Shown one piece after another: positions 34,777 to 46,500 of a DNA stretch of 64,000 bases. The notes under the pieces were generated by a model. The model ran no database searches. It was not told the DNA's origin and worked only from the letters and a program-made list of their open reading frames with translations. Numbering within the stretch: the first letter of the stretch is position 1; every line of letters begins with the position of its first letter. The stretch is from Pegea sp. RAD2-039 (lineage: Eukaryota > Chordata > Thaliacea > Salpida > Salpidae). The DNA lies in contig JAQGEQ010000192.1 of the NCBI GenBank assembly GCA_034620365.1, forward strand, positions 2,351,001 through 2,415,000. Direction: 5' to 3'. The position numbers and the translations under genes are program-made.

Positions 34777-36092
34777 AACTATTTATCAAAGCTTATTAAT
34801 GAATAATTTAATTTAGTTTTAAACTTGACTACTAGCTAATAAGCATAAAAATAATTTTAATAATCATAAGTAGACTTACATCTAAATAACTCATTAAATA
34901 TTATTAAATTAGATAAAAAGTAAACTGAATCTAAAAATCCAATCAAAGTAAACAACTAGAAAAATTATTATCAATATTTTTCGTCATTTTTTGATAAATA
35001 CAGCCTAAAACAAAATTGCATAAAATTTATAATTGAAATGCTAATTATACAAAATAAATACAAGATATTTTTAATATACCAAATGTATAAAGTACAAAAG
35101 TATAAAACAAGATAAATAGCAAGTGATAAGGAACTTAAATATATCCACCCGAAAAATTAATAAATTTATAAATAATATTCTAAATTGAAAAATGTTTTTA
35201 AAAAATTTATAGCTGTTATAAATGTTTGTTTTGTTTTTACTTTTGGCAAAAAGTAACACGGAGTACTTTCAGGAAAGATATATTTAATAGATTACTTTTT
35301 AAAGCAATATTATAAGGGTAATTAAATAAAATAAAATAATACTAGCTTTTTATTCAAACATTCCGCCTGAAAATAAACTTTAAAGCGTCCGCTTTGATTC
35401 AGTGTTTCCAGTTTAATTTGAAATATTTTGTATTATAATTTTAATTTTTAAAAGTCTAGACGATACTTTGCATAAATAAAAATAATTAACTTTCTGTTGA
35501 TAAAGTTATACTTGAAATACTAATAGTGATTTAATATATGGTACATTTCACTTTTTTTGTGTGCTGTACACCCATTTTTTTTATAATTATTGTACGATGT
35601 AAAAGTTATAATATATATCATTAGCAATCATTGATTTAATGAAATCTTCAGAAATAAGCTAATAGCTTGAAATATTAACTTTTCAAATTCTAAAAAGTCT
35701 GTTTTTACAGTGCTTCTTTATCGTAACTTGTCGTGGACTCAATATATTCTTGGTAAAGAATTTTGGGTTAATTTAACACCATTCTTGGCAAAAAGAAGAA
35801 AAACCTTTAATTCTTGAATATAGCTGCCAAATAATTTCTGAGAGAGGCTTTAGGAAACAAAAAAATAGTTTTTATAGATGGGTGGTACTGCTAGCACTTT
35901 GTACATAAATCCTGTCGTTTCGGGAGTTGAATTTGGCGTCTAAAGTGAACAGTTTTCATTCAAAAACGCGATCTAACCAGTCTGCGTACAATTTTTCATT
36001 GAATTCACAAGAATCTTTGATCGATCCAACTTCTTCTGTTTCTTCAAATCCGTGAGCTGTTGCCTAGATATCATTTTGTTTAACCATTTATT
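34777..36092. other. Intergenic, upstream of citron
   Basis: AT-rich, 1.3 kb. I looked on the minus strand for protein-kinase motifs that would extend citron and saw none. The only coding-like piece is the 108-base candidate exon at 35956-36063. Confidence 0.45.
35956..36063 (-). other. Possible isolated terminal exon
   Basis: After a CTAG acceptor-like site, the minus strand is open for 35 codons with unusually protein-like composition for this DNA (acidic and aromatic: phrases GFEETEEVGSIKD, NEKLYADWLDRVFE), then TGA. GC content is above its surroundings. It could be the last exon of an otherwise lost or unseen gene. The polypyrimidine tract is weak and the neighbouring DNA is transposon remnant. 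I recognise no family. Confidence 0.25.
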
Positions 36093-36450
36093 CATTTTAT
36101 TTATTTATTTACACAACACATGGATGCGAGTGACAAATTTAATAGCTCTTATAGCGAACAAAAACCAAATATTACGAGCAAAAAAATAGTTAGAAGATTT
36201 CAGGGATCACAATTTAAGATTCTTACAGAAAGAATGCAAACATGTAGAAGCACAAATAAAACGTAAATTTTAAATCAAAAATTTAATTTGAATCAAATAG
36301 AAGAATGCGAGAAAACTGGCAGGACTACATATCACTTGATAAGGAAACTACTTAAATCTTGTCTTTTAACAAAATTTTAAAATATGCAATAAATTTTGAT
36401 GTAGTCAGGAAGGAAACTCCAAACTTTGGCTACTCTATTAAAAAGATGTT
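36093..36450 (-). mobile_element. 5'-truncated LINE copy, same family as the 23.7-kb element
   Basis: Aligns over its length with 23739-24075. Shared blocks include AATAGCTCTTATAGCGAACA (AACAGCTCTTGTAGCGAACA in the other copy), CAAATATTACG, CAGAAAGAAT and CCAAACTTTGG. Both end in an ATTTATTTA-type repeat tail on the plus-strand left side. A typical 5'-truncated insertion. Confidence 0.8.
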
Positions 36451-36524
36451 ACTCCGCTGATGTGGTATAACAGTAAACTATTTTGCCGCTGACGTAAATG
36501 TCTTAAACGTCATTCTGGTATTTA

Positions 36525-37080
36525 TTTACTTATTTATTTATTACAATAAATGCGAAGGAAGGTGTCTGAAGAGAGCACCTCTCGCTAACACACATTCTCA
36601 CGAATAAGGTTGAAGGTCTATTAAATATGGATAATTTAAAAAAATAAGAATTAAGTTGTATTTAATTCGTCGAATTTCCAAAGTATCTAAATTGAAGAAG
36701 CTGAGACGATGTTCATTCATCATAGATGATAGAGTAAGAACTTGGACCGAAGATATTCGTGGAATAATAAATCTATTGATGGAGTATTTGTTCAAGGAAT
36801 TTGCAGCTGGTTTATTGAAAAAGTTATAAGTTTAAACTTTGTGGGCTGGATTCTGAGCTGTAAATTCGTAGACCAGTGTGTAGTGCAGTTAGAAGTTTTG
36901 AAGGATTACAAAAGATAATAGTTTGATATTATCTGCATACACAAACACACTGACATCATCTACTACTATTAGTCTTCTGGTGAGGTCTTCGATAGAAATT
37001 ATAGGTTTAGAAGGTTGTCATTCGGTTACAAACTGTGTTATAGATAACGCGTATCGTTGTTGTTAGTCGCCTTCTTAATT
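36525..37080 (-). mobile_element. Second LINE fragment with RT catalytic block
   Basis: The minus strand carries the RT motif VFVYADNIKLL near 36930 (YADD with the second Asp changed to Asn). It then has the C-terminal phrase LDTLEIRRIKYNLI near 36680, typical of CR1/Jockey-like elements, and a 3' tail of TAAATAAATA repeats at 36525. A related piece of the C-terminal block occurs near 63650-63760. Inactive and 5' truncated. Confidence 0.7.
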
Positions 37081-37249
37081 TGATTAAAGCTCTATATAAA
37101 GAGTTTTTATCATTAAAATAGGTAAACGTTTCATTTGATCCAATCTAGTATTCGTCACGGTGTTTTTTGTATATTTAAGTTGTAGATTTGAAGTATATTT
37201 AGCTTTTTTAAATGTAACAAAGTTTTTTTGTCGTTAAAAAAATAATACA

Positions 37250-38900
37250 AAATGTTGAAACCAAGCAAGTTATCTGTATACCTAAATTGTCCGGTAGCAT
37301 CCAGCAAATGGCGTTACTGGAAGAAAACTTTTACCAATTACATGGAAGAGTGTGGGTAGAATTGGACCAACAAAATTGGCAGCGCTTGTTAACAGCACAA
37401 CCGAAGACGTGTACAAGTACTTTGTGGGCTGTCATACTTATGTAGAAGCTGAAGCGACGCTGGAACGATTGTAATTAAGGAAGCTAAATGAAGTGTTTCC
37501 GCGTCATCTACTACGAACGGAGAAGCAGAAGCCAAGTCATTCTCTAGATGACTTTCGATATACTTTGGTGCGTCTAGCCAAGGACTGTGATTTTAAGAGT
37601 GTCACAGTAGCAGAACAAAGGGTTGGTATATTCGGGAATTCATTTATAGATGGGTTAGCCTCATCAGATATTAGGCAATGATTGTTAGAGCGTGAAAATG
37701 TAACATTGGAGGAAGCCTTTAAACAAGTAGTGGCACTGGAGGATGACCGCCGAAACAACCAATACTTCGGTCTAGGCAGATTGGTCGAAGCTGCAGAAGA
37801 AGCAGTGAATTCAATTGAACTCAAGAAGGAGGACCAAACGGAACCGACAGTAGCGGTAATGAAAAGAGTTTGTTTAAAATATGGAAGTAGCAAACCTCAT
37901 GATTTAAAAAAATACCCAGCTGGTTCGAGTAGGTGTTTTAATTGCGGGAAGAAAGGGAAACAATAGTCGAGCCTGTCATCTTCAGAAGAGGTCTCCCAAA
38001 AAGCACTCAGGGAAGTAAGTAAATCAAATAACCACAGTGACTAGTCAAGGACATGAAGTACTGGGGCTTACTCAATTTGTTTCTAGAAATTTAACTATAT
38101 GATGGTAGATGCGAATCAGGTGTTTAAGGCACTCATTGATAACGGATCCTAAAAGAGCTTTGTATGTAGAAAGGTTGTTCAAAGCTGTTTGTCATAGAGG
38201 GCCTCGGTGGTGCAAGGAAGACACTTTCTTAAAATTCCTAAGAAGTTGGTGTTTAAAGTAGGAGGTCCACAAATGGATCTCGCTAAATATATGACAAAGA
38301 AAGAAACACGAAATTGTTGTACCAAATGTTTTAGATGTGGGCAGAGAGGACATTATAGTCATTCATGTGATTTCAAATTGGGTCATCTGAGTAGCAGTCG
38401 CATAACAAAAGAAAGAGATACGGTGGCAACTTAAACTAAAACTGAATATTTATAATGAAAGAACGCCCAGACCCTCTAATTATGAATTAGTAAAGCGTAA
38501 AAGGGAGACGGAAGAAGAGGTACTGCCTCACCGTCTAAAGAACAAATCATAGTTCTCTACTGGCTCTAATCAGGGATCAAGAAAAGCATCCAGACGTTCT
38601 GATTACGATGGAAATGGAATTAGAAGTTACAATTCGGTAGAAGAAGAAAACCGAAGAAAATATGCTGCTTCACGAGCTGAAAATTAAAAAATGATTTGGA
38701 CTGGTTCTGATTAGGGATCTGTAAGGAGGCCTAAGATTTTTCGCTACGAGATTATGGTTATAACCCCGCGTCGAAGCAGCTCGTCGCGATCGAAACGTCT
38801 CTGTAGAAATTAAAGAAAAGCTCTATTGGCTGAGAAGCAGATTTTTGAAGTCGTCCAATCAAACACAGACTTCTACCGCAAATTGTAATGAAATTCAAAC
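37250..38900 (+). mobile_element. Decayed gag-protease retroelement, copy 2
   Basis: More complete sister of the 11-kb copy. Gag starts at an ATG at 37253 (MLKPSKLSVYLN) and is soon broken by a stop and a frameshift. It continues at 37493-37966 with a Ty3/gypsy-like Gag region (LDDFRYTLVRLAKDCDFKSV, IRQ, LLERENVTLEEAFKQ) and a first zinc knuckle starting CFNCGKKG. A protease core ALIDNGS near 38130 follows; the sister copy has ALIDTGF. A second zinc knuckle, CFRCGQRGHYSHSC, lies at about 38325. A Ser/Arg-rich tail repeats the phrase TGSNQGS / TGSDxGS. I see no reverse transcriptase, integrase or LTR. Both ends are approximate. Confidence 0.75.
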
Positions 38901-40180
38901 CGGAAACATAAAAGAGCTACCTTGCCGACTTTCATTTGGTTTATTTATATTGTTATTGGAGGAAACTCACTAAGTGAGTTACAAAGGCGTTATAAAAGGT
39001 TTACAAAATCCGTCGGAGACAAAAAAAAATCACCTTAAACAAATCAAAAAGTATATGTAGAGATACAATGGAATAATCTAAAGAGCATTAAGGTGTGAGC
39101 TAAAGTCCAGAAAAACTATCACATCTGGAGATGATGTTACAAGAGGCGTTAAGACATCAACAGATGGAAATCCTCGCTAAAAATTCTTTAGATTTAGTCG
39201 AAGAACACCTCAGAAACGCAATTTACCAGGTTGACTTTGCAAGTTAGAACCGGTACTCTTGCAAAATTTTGTACGCAGGAGCAAAGAGGATGATAGTATA
39301 AGGAAGGTTGAACTGCTGAAAGCTAACCTGATATATGCTATCCGGATGACTGGGAATAAAAAGTTTCATTGATTAAATCGTTATTGGTTATAAGATACCT
39401 CTTACAATTAAAGGAAGATCTCTTAAACAATTATTTTCATTAAAGCTATAAATATTTTAAATTCTCTCTTTATTAGTTGAGATCTTTGAAAAACAAAATA
39501 CTTTCAAAATCTACTTGAGCTGAAATAGGTTTTTTACGGCTAGCTAAATTTTCAACAAAAATTTAATAAAAATATCAACTCTAAAAGCTAGAAACAGTAA
39601 CTCGATCAATTCAATTGTAAATTATGATCGATGGATATGTTAGAAAAATTTTAAAACTATTTTTAGTAAAAACCAATAAGGTTTTCAAACTTTACGATCC
39701 ATTTTATATCACATTTTTAGCCTTTTTCTGAACTTTGTGGTAAATGTTTAAAAAAATAGAAAAAGTATTTTCATCTTTTAGAAACCCTTTGTAAAAATAA
39801 TCACTTCGTAATTCGCTTATTGGAAAATCTGTTTGAATATCTTTAGTCAAAACTTCAATAGATGATTTACTTATAGAAAAAAGTTGTTGTCAGACAAGTG
39901 CGCCTTATAACTTCCTTGTTTAAGATCCTTTCCTGCCACAGTATGTGTAAGATGCAACGAAGACAACGAAAATGACAGATTTATTTTTGTTAGCTTTCGA
40001 CAAAGTCCATTTTTCGCTGGCGTACAGTAGCGTACTACACAAAGATCACCTCAAGGAGGTTGCTAGAAAAAATTAAAACTGTAATGAAGAATTACATAAA
40101 GCAAGGCTACTGATGATAGAAAAGATCAGAATACTGAAAATCAATGAAAAAATACTAGGAAGAAGTCAAGGAAGTACTTC
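38901..40180. other. Transposon-like debris
   Basis: Begins with a TTTATTTATATTGTTATT tract and a perfect inverted repeat CTCACT-A-AGTGAG at 38968-38980, resembling a retroelement terminus. Within it, 39110-39360 on the plus strand reads as helical protein-like sequence (MLQEALRHQQMEILAKN, VEEHLRNAIYQVD) broken by stops. No family recognised. Confidence 0.35.
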
Positions 40181-40990
40181 ATTACAATGCATGTACATGA
40201 ACCCAAACATTGCACCCTAACCAAACCCTTACTGCTATGAAATATTTTACATAGACGGAAGATGATAGGACCAGCGACTCATCAACTTGTGTTTTGCTTC
40301 GATTGAAAAATCTCGCTATAAATAAATCGATATAGTCTTGTTTTTCAGCTTCTCTTCTTTCGACCCTCTTTTGGTTAGACTGAATATCTACTACTTTGAC
40401 ACTATATATGTCCATTGATAAAAACTTTTGTATTCTGTTGCAGTCTAGCTGAAGTTTCCCCTAGCAGAAGAGTATCGTCTACTAAGAGCAGAGTGATTGA
40501 TACCTCGGAGTTGTTGCTTCCAATTCTTTCACCAAATCAAACAGATTAAAGATAAGTTGGAAGAGTAGGTCTTCTTAAGGGCGTTTTTTACTGATGTTGA
40601 TAGGATTAGTCTGCTGTTCTTATCCATGTCTTCTAAGATTTTCCTTGAAAAGTCTTTTTGATTCTATGTTAAACCACTTTGAAATATTTGATAATATCAC
40701 ACATACTTCCTGTTGTTTAAAGATTCTATGTAGGAAGTGTATTCTTACAGAGGTTTTAGCATGTAAAAGATACCTTGATGAACGATCAAACTGCAAGTAA
40801 CAACTCGTTTTGTTTCATGACTCTTAGGAAAAATGAAGTCTTTAACTATTTGAACAACTTGACTTTTAGCAATAATGGCTTCCACCGTTCTGACATTTCT
40901 TCTGATTTCATTTTTATTGATAGATTTTATTAGCCACAAAGTTATTATTGTATACATATATTTGATATGCTCATAAATGAAAGTTTTTAG
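40181..40990 (-). mobile_element. LINE reverse-transcriptase fragment, different family
   Basis: The minus strand near 40440-40510 reads SITLLLVDDTLLLGETSARL, an RT YxDD block with VDD, followed by the usual ARLQ helix. Upstream (to about 40700) there are traces of the preceding RT block. It resembles the piece at 63.4 kb more than the CR1-like fragments. Heavily decayed; edges are guesses. Confidence 0.55.
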
Positions 40991-43505
40991 AAAATGCTCA
41001 ATCTTTAGTATCGACAACATAAGTGTTTTACTGAACCTTAATTAAAGCAATCATAAACACTATTCTATTTTAATACATTTTTTAGAAGATCATGCGTTGT
41101 TTTCGTAAATCTTAAAACAGATGTCATTTTTACTGAGTTGTATTAATTGTTTTTTATTGATTTATTGATTTATTCATTTAGTGTTTACCAGTGGTTAAGT
41201 AAAAGTTTTAAAATAAAATAAGTTGCTCAAATAAATGTAAAAGTATTTTTACAATTTTCAAGGTTCTGTTTAGAACTTTGAAAGCTAATTAGTTCTTATT
41301 ATTGATTGTTCATCAATTATAAAACTCACTGCAAAAATACATAGAATAAATAATAAGTCGATTTGAAGCTATAATATATAAATTAATAATGACGGTAATG
41401 ATATAATTGAATAAACAGCTCCTGCAGATTAGCTACTAAGTAACAAGTAAAAGAAAACACAAATCATACATGTGTGTTAAGTAGACATCAATTTATCTAA
41501 GTCATTAAACATGTGATTTTTAGCAATAAACTGTTTGAATTAGTTGATTGATTTGATAATTAATTTAAGATTTTGAATTGCATCTTTTTTGTTGAAATAT
41601 GAAAATAATAAATAAACATCAGACGAATTTGAAAAAAATAATTTCATCGTTTTTTTTTATGTAACAAATTTGCGTTAATGATGAATTTTTTTAAAGAATT
41701 TTACTTTTAATCTAATTATAATTCCTTAGAATGTTAAAAAACCAAATTTAAGAAAACTACACATTTAAAATTAATAGATACATAGTGGTATGCAAGTTTT
41801 TTTAATCTTTTAAATAAAGTATATCTATTAATCATACAGTAGACATTTCTTAACTGTCATTTGAAACTGTCAATCTTCACTAAACTATTAAAGTAAGAGA
41901 ATATTACGTCATTAATTCGTCAGATATCTTTTTAGTCTTTTAAATATAAATGATCAAATGTGTTTTAGGTATTTCTCTGATATCTAATATATTTGTTCTT
42001 ACATATGTTTAAAAAAATAATAATTTTTTACCTTGGTATTTTATTTATTAAAATGTTGTTTTATTAAAAGAACTTTTAAAACAAAAATATCAGGTATGTT
42101 TATTTAGCGTCTTTGAGTGTTTGAATAATACAAAGATTAAATGATTTATGTAAAGATTACTTGTTTGATTATACATCAAAATACTTTTGCTTTTTAGTAT
42201 ACTTTCTGAAACTATTTAAGCAAAATTTTCTATCTTCTTTTACACTTTTATGTCTGAAAAGTTCTTTAAAAGATCAGAAATTTAATAAAACCAATTTTTA
42301 AAATACAATATTAAATATTACAAGCAAAAGTTCATTCCATAAATGTTGTTTTCAAAAACAGATAATTAAAATTAGATGATTAAGAAAAAAGTTAATAATA
42401 GTTCTAAAAAATTTCACTTTGTTTAATTCTCTAAAATTATTGATTTTATGTCTCAGTATTTTCAATGGTACATCCTTTTCCGGATACATGTTAAAAATTA
42501 ATCACATGCTATAACAGTATGTTTGTGAACTCATGTTTTCTGATTAGATGTTCTTACATATGTTCAAAATCCAATTAATTAAACTCGTAGCTGTTGTTGA
42601 CTACTAAAAACAATTTTTTTCAACTTTATTTAAAATGTTAATGACGAAAACTTAATCTTGCTTCAAAATTGAAACTACCAACTTTTGATGAACATTTTTA
42701 TTCTGCAAAATATAGCAAAAAAACTTTGCAGAAAAAACGGAAAACGCGCTTGAAAAGAAAGGCAACGACGCATTTCTTGAAAGAAAATTAGTATCTGGTG
42801 GTTGATGAGATGAAAATCAAACACAGCACCAAAGAGTACCCAAATGTGACGAAGAATTACAAGCCAGTAGATAAAGGCGAGTGTTTCAGTACCAACGGTT
42901 CATGAAAATTAGTAGATTAACAACAAAAGCACCTGATTATTCTGATGAGAATGATTTGTTTGGTTTCGATGGTAAAAAGAGAATTATTAGCTGTCGGCGA
43001 CGATAAGTAAAAGCTGTACCTGAAATATTTCCATTTGTTTGTTGGCACATTCAGCTGAAAGTTGAAACTGAAGCTTTTTGTAGACACCTAAGTAAGTGGC
43101 AAGCGAAAAGCATTAAGTTGGTTGGTGAATAGCACCAAAAAGGCCACAAAAAAGCTGATGAAACCGAGGATTTTATAGATAGTTCCTCGGTAGACGTATA
43201 CTTCACAGACTACAAGTTGAAGAAATGGATATAAGCAGCATTGTAATCACAAAACAAAAAGTTCTCAAAAAGTATCTTAAATTGAAGTGAATCGAAGGAA
43301 TGTGAAGATCACAATGCCACAACCAACCTCACAACCACGTGACCAACACCACCCGACAACGCCATCAAGTGTCATCATCTCACATCTGACCTCTAGTGGT
43401 TACAAAACGACAAAAACATTGGCAGACAGTGAAATTAGACTCACGTCACGTGATCGACTACACAAAATGGCTTTTACAGTGATTCACATCCGATTTATGA
43501 CGTCA
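40991..43505. other. Intergenic; 3' flank of ELK
   Basis: AT-rich to 42.7 kb with no feature I can support. From 42720 to 43280 the composition becomes less AT-rich, with short protein-like stretches in changing frames; this may be ELK 3' UTR or old coding debris. Confidence 0.4.
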
Positions 43506-46500
43506 TCACGAAGTGGCAAGGGGGGCCGTTGATGGTTTAGGAGATTTGGTGGACATATGAGGGGTGAGACGCGAGGTGACGGTGCCCACTTGGTCTACAG
43601 GGATTGGTTGGCCCAGGGCCGCAGCAAATGGTCGGACTGGTATACCAGATAACATCACCTGACCATTTACGATAGTTGGAAATTGAAAAATTGTTTCGTT
43701 TGTGGTTGGGCATGTGGTCTGGTCTTCATCTTTGCTACTGGTCGGTGGTAGAGGGCTCAAAGTACTCCAAAATGTAATACTTGGAATCACCTGCAAGATA
43801 TGAGGTCATTAACGCGTGAAGTAAAGATCAGATGACTCACCAGAGGAGATGCGGATGTTGGAAGATGATGAGAGTCTGATTGAGGATCTAGTTGAGGAGT
43901 AGAGATACTTTTGCCATCAAAAGTTGAAAATGAAGTCCCAAATTTGATTCCAGATACCTGAGCAGCTACTGCCTCCGGGGATTCAGATGAAGTGATGTCG
44001 ATATTCGATAAACGCTGTTTCAGGAACTTCCGGCGCGCTGATGACGTCATTTCTGGTTCCGTTTTGATCTTTATATGATCTTGTTTAGAAGTCATATCAA
44101 GTCGTGGAAGTTTACAAAGATCGAGAGGAGCTATTGCATCTTCTGATGACTTGCTCTTTACTTTCGATAATCTTTCACTTTTAGGAACTTCTTTCTTCTC
44201 TAACGAATTTTCAGAAGATTCACTTAACGCCACCTTGTGGTGAGTTGGTTCTATCTTAGATCGCTTAGAATCGCTCGCTTCATTCGCATCATTTCGACGT
44301 TTTGAACACTTCGATTTCGACTCCTTCGATTTTCTAGCGACTTTCAGGTTATTCTTCATTGCTTCTTCGAACGCTTTCCTGTTTTCACGGATCAATTCCA
44401 TCGTTGACATGGCAGCAGGCAGCTGATTCAGTGATAGGTTGCTACAGCGTTTTGTAAGAGATGCTTTTTGGCGCGGAAAGCAAACTGGCTTCGGCATAAA
44501 ACTGGCCGACGACTGATTGAATAAATTGGAACCAAATTGTTGGAAAGATGATAAAGGTTGAACATAAGATGAATGATTGTTGTTGTTCCACTGGTTGCCA
44601 CTAGTTACCGGCGTCGGTAGCGACGAGAAATCAGCTGGCTTAAAAGATTCTGTGAATAAGAAGGGTTAGAGATTTGTGATTGGTTGATAACGGTTGGTTA
44701 CCTGGCAACTGGGAGTTTGAATCGATTGCATGTTGAGATGACTGAAGAGCTTTGATAATATCAAGATATGTGGAACCAGAAGCGAAATTAGTGGTTGGGT
44801 TGGTGAAATTGGTTGGTTGAAAAGGGTTGGTTGATTGGTTAGTTGATAGATGTGAACGGATATATTCAGCACATGCATGAATGTAGAAGCTAGCTGCTTG
44901 TTGTCGTCTCGCGACGTCACAGTTCGCAATGTTACTGCTTAAATTATCTGCTTGCTGGTTGTTACTACTTGCTGATGTTTCACGTTTGCGCAGTTGCTGT
45001 AGCAACCCGCTAGTGGTCGTCATAGCAACCGACGAATCGTGCGGACGTTCAGTGTGTTTACGCAACAATTGTTTGTAATCGTCGCTGTCGAAAGCTCTGT
45101 TGACGTCACTACTCAAGTTGACAACCATCGATGGTGGTGGTGATGATGAGGATGTAGGAGACGGAGGGATTGTGTCATCATAAGTGTCACTCTCAGTGAT
45201 GCCTAGACGATCCAGTCGAAGTTTGTAGGACATCTTCGGCTCTTTACTACTCGTAGGCAGAGACACAAATCGATAAACAAATTTCTGTCCGTTCACTTTC
45301 TTGATGATGTTCTGTAAAAAAGCAGCTGATGACGTCACTTGCTCATGCGACAGTAGACGATGACGTCATAACGACAGTATCCGGTTGTCGCGTTTCACTT
45401 CCGGTTGTGAACGGAAGACAGCGCGACAGCTGTGTGACGTCATAACGCGACTGTTGGTAAGAAAGCGTTTGCGCGCTTCCGTTGTTTTAACGTCATCAAA
45501 AGGTGACGTCATGATTATGATTGACAGTTGATGAATGTTTGATGAGATGGTTTGTTTATGAGAAGGACATGAAAGGATGAAAGTTGGGAATATGATTGGA
45601 AGAGGTTGAAGACGATTAGAAGAAAGAAAAAGTAAGAGGAAGGCGAACGAGAAGGATTTGATAAATGAAAATTCTTCTGAAATAAATTCTTTTAAATTAC
45701 TGAAAGAATTAAGATGCTGATGATTGGATTAGAGGTTTTTAATGGAAGAAAAAAAGAATTTTCATATCAAAACCGGATTCTGATAGAACAGGACATAAAG
45801 TAGATATTTTGAGGCTGATGCTGGCAAGATGTAAAATAAAAACACAAAGTGGTGGTTGATGAAAAGGTCTTGATTGAAAATCGCTCATTATTCAACTTCC
45901 TTTTACAAAACTTTACATTTGCTTTTATTAAAAGCCTTTTATACCAACCTTATCGTAATAATAACGCAGCGCTCGACTTAATTTATCATAATTCATATTG
46001 TTTTTGTTCTTTCGAAGACCCCATAATCTTGCAACTTCTTCGGAGTTATGTAGTTTAAATTCTCCATCATTCGAAGTCCAACTAATCAGATGAGTTGCAT
46101 TTGAATCTTTCAAAAGTTCCAGTAAAAATTGCCATAAAGTAACATTCATATCCAAAACTATAAAAAAGTGGATTTGGAATTAGAATGGTTGTTGATTGAA
46201 CTTAGAAAAATAAATTTTTTAAATTTCCATTGAAACATTCCAAGAGATGGAATTAGTATCTTAGTAAAATCACTCAAGCTAATCATGAGAAAGAAAAAAA
46301 ACCCAAAGAACGCATTCTTGAAAAAGTGAGTCATGAAGACATAGAAGACAGCGTCGAGGCTGAACAATTAAATCAAAAAATTTTACAATCAGTTCATATG
46401 AAGAAATAGTTTATATATTATGTATTAGCAGTCTTTTTACTGTTACTAGTTGGATTCAATCTGCTGCTTTATTTAAATAAAGAGGCAAATAGAGCTTCCT

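Noticed and set aside
37250..38900. A domesticated Gag gene
   Set aside because: Both copies contain stops and frameshifts in Gag and show no long preserved frame.
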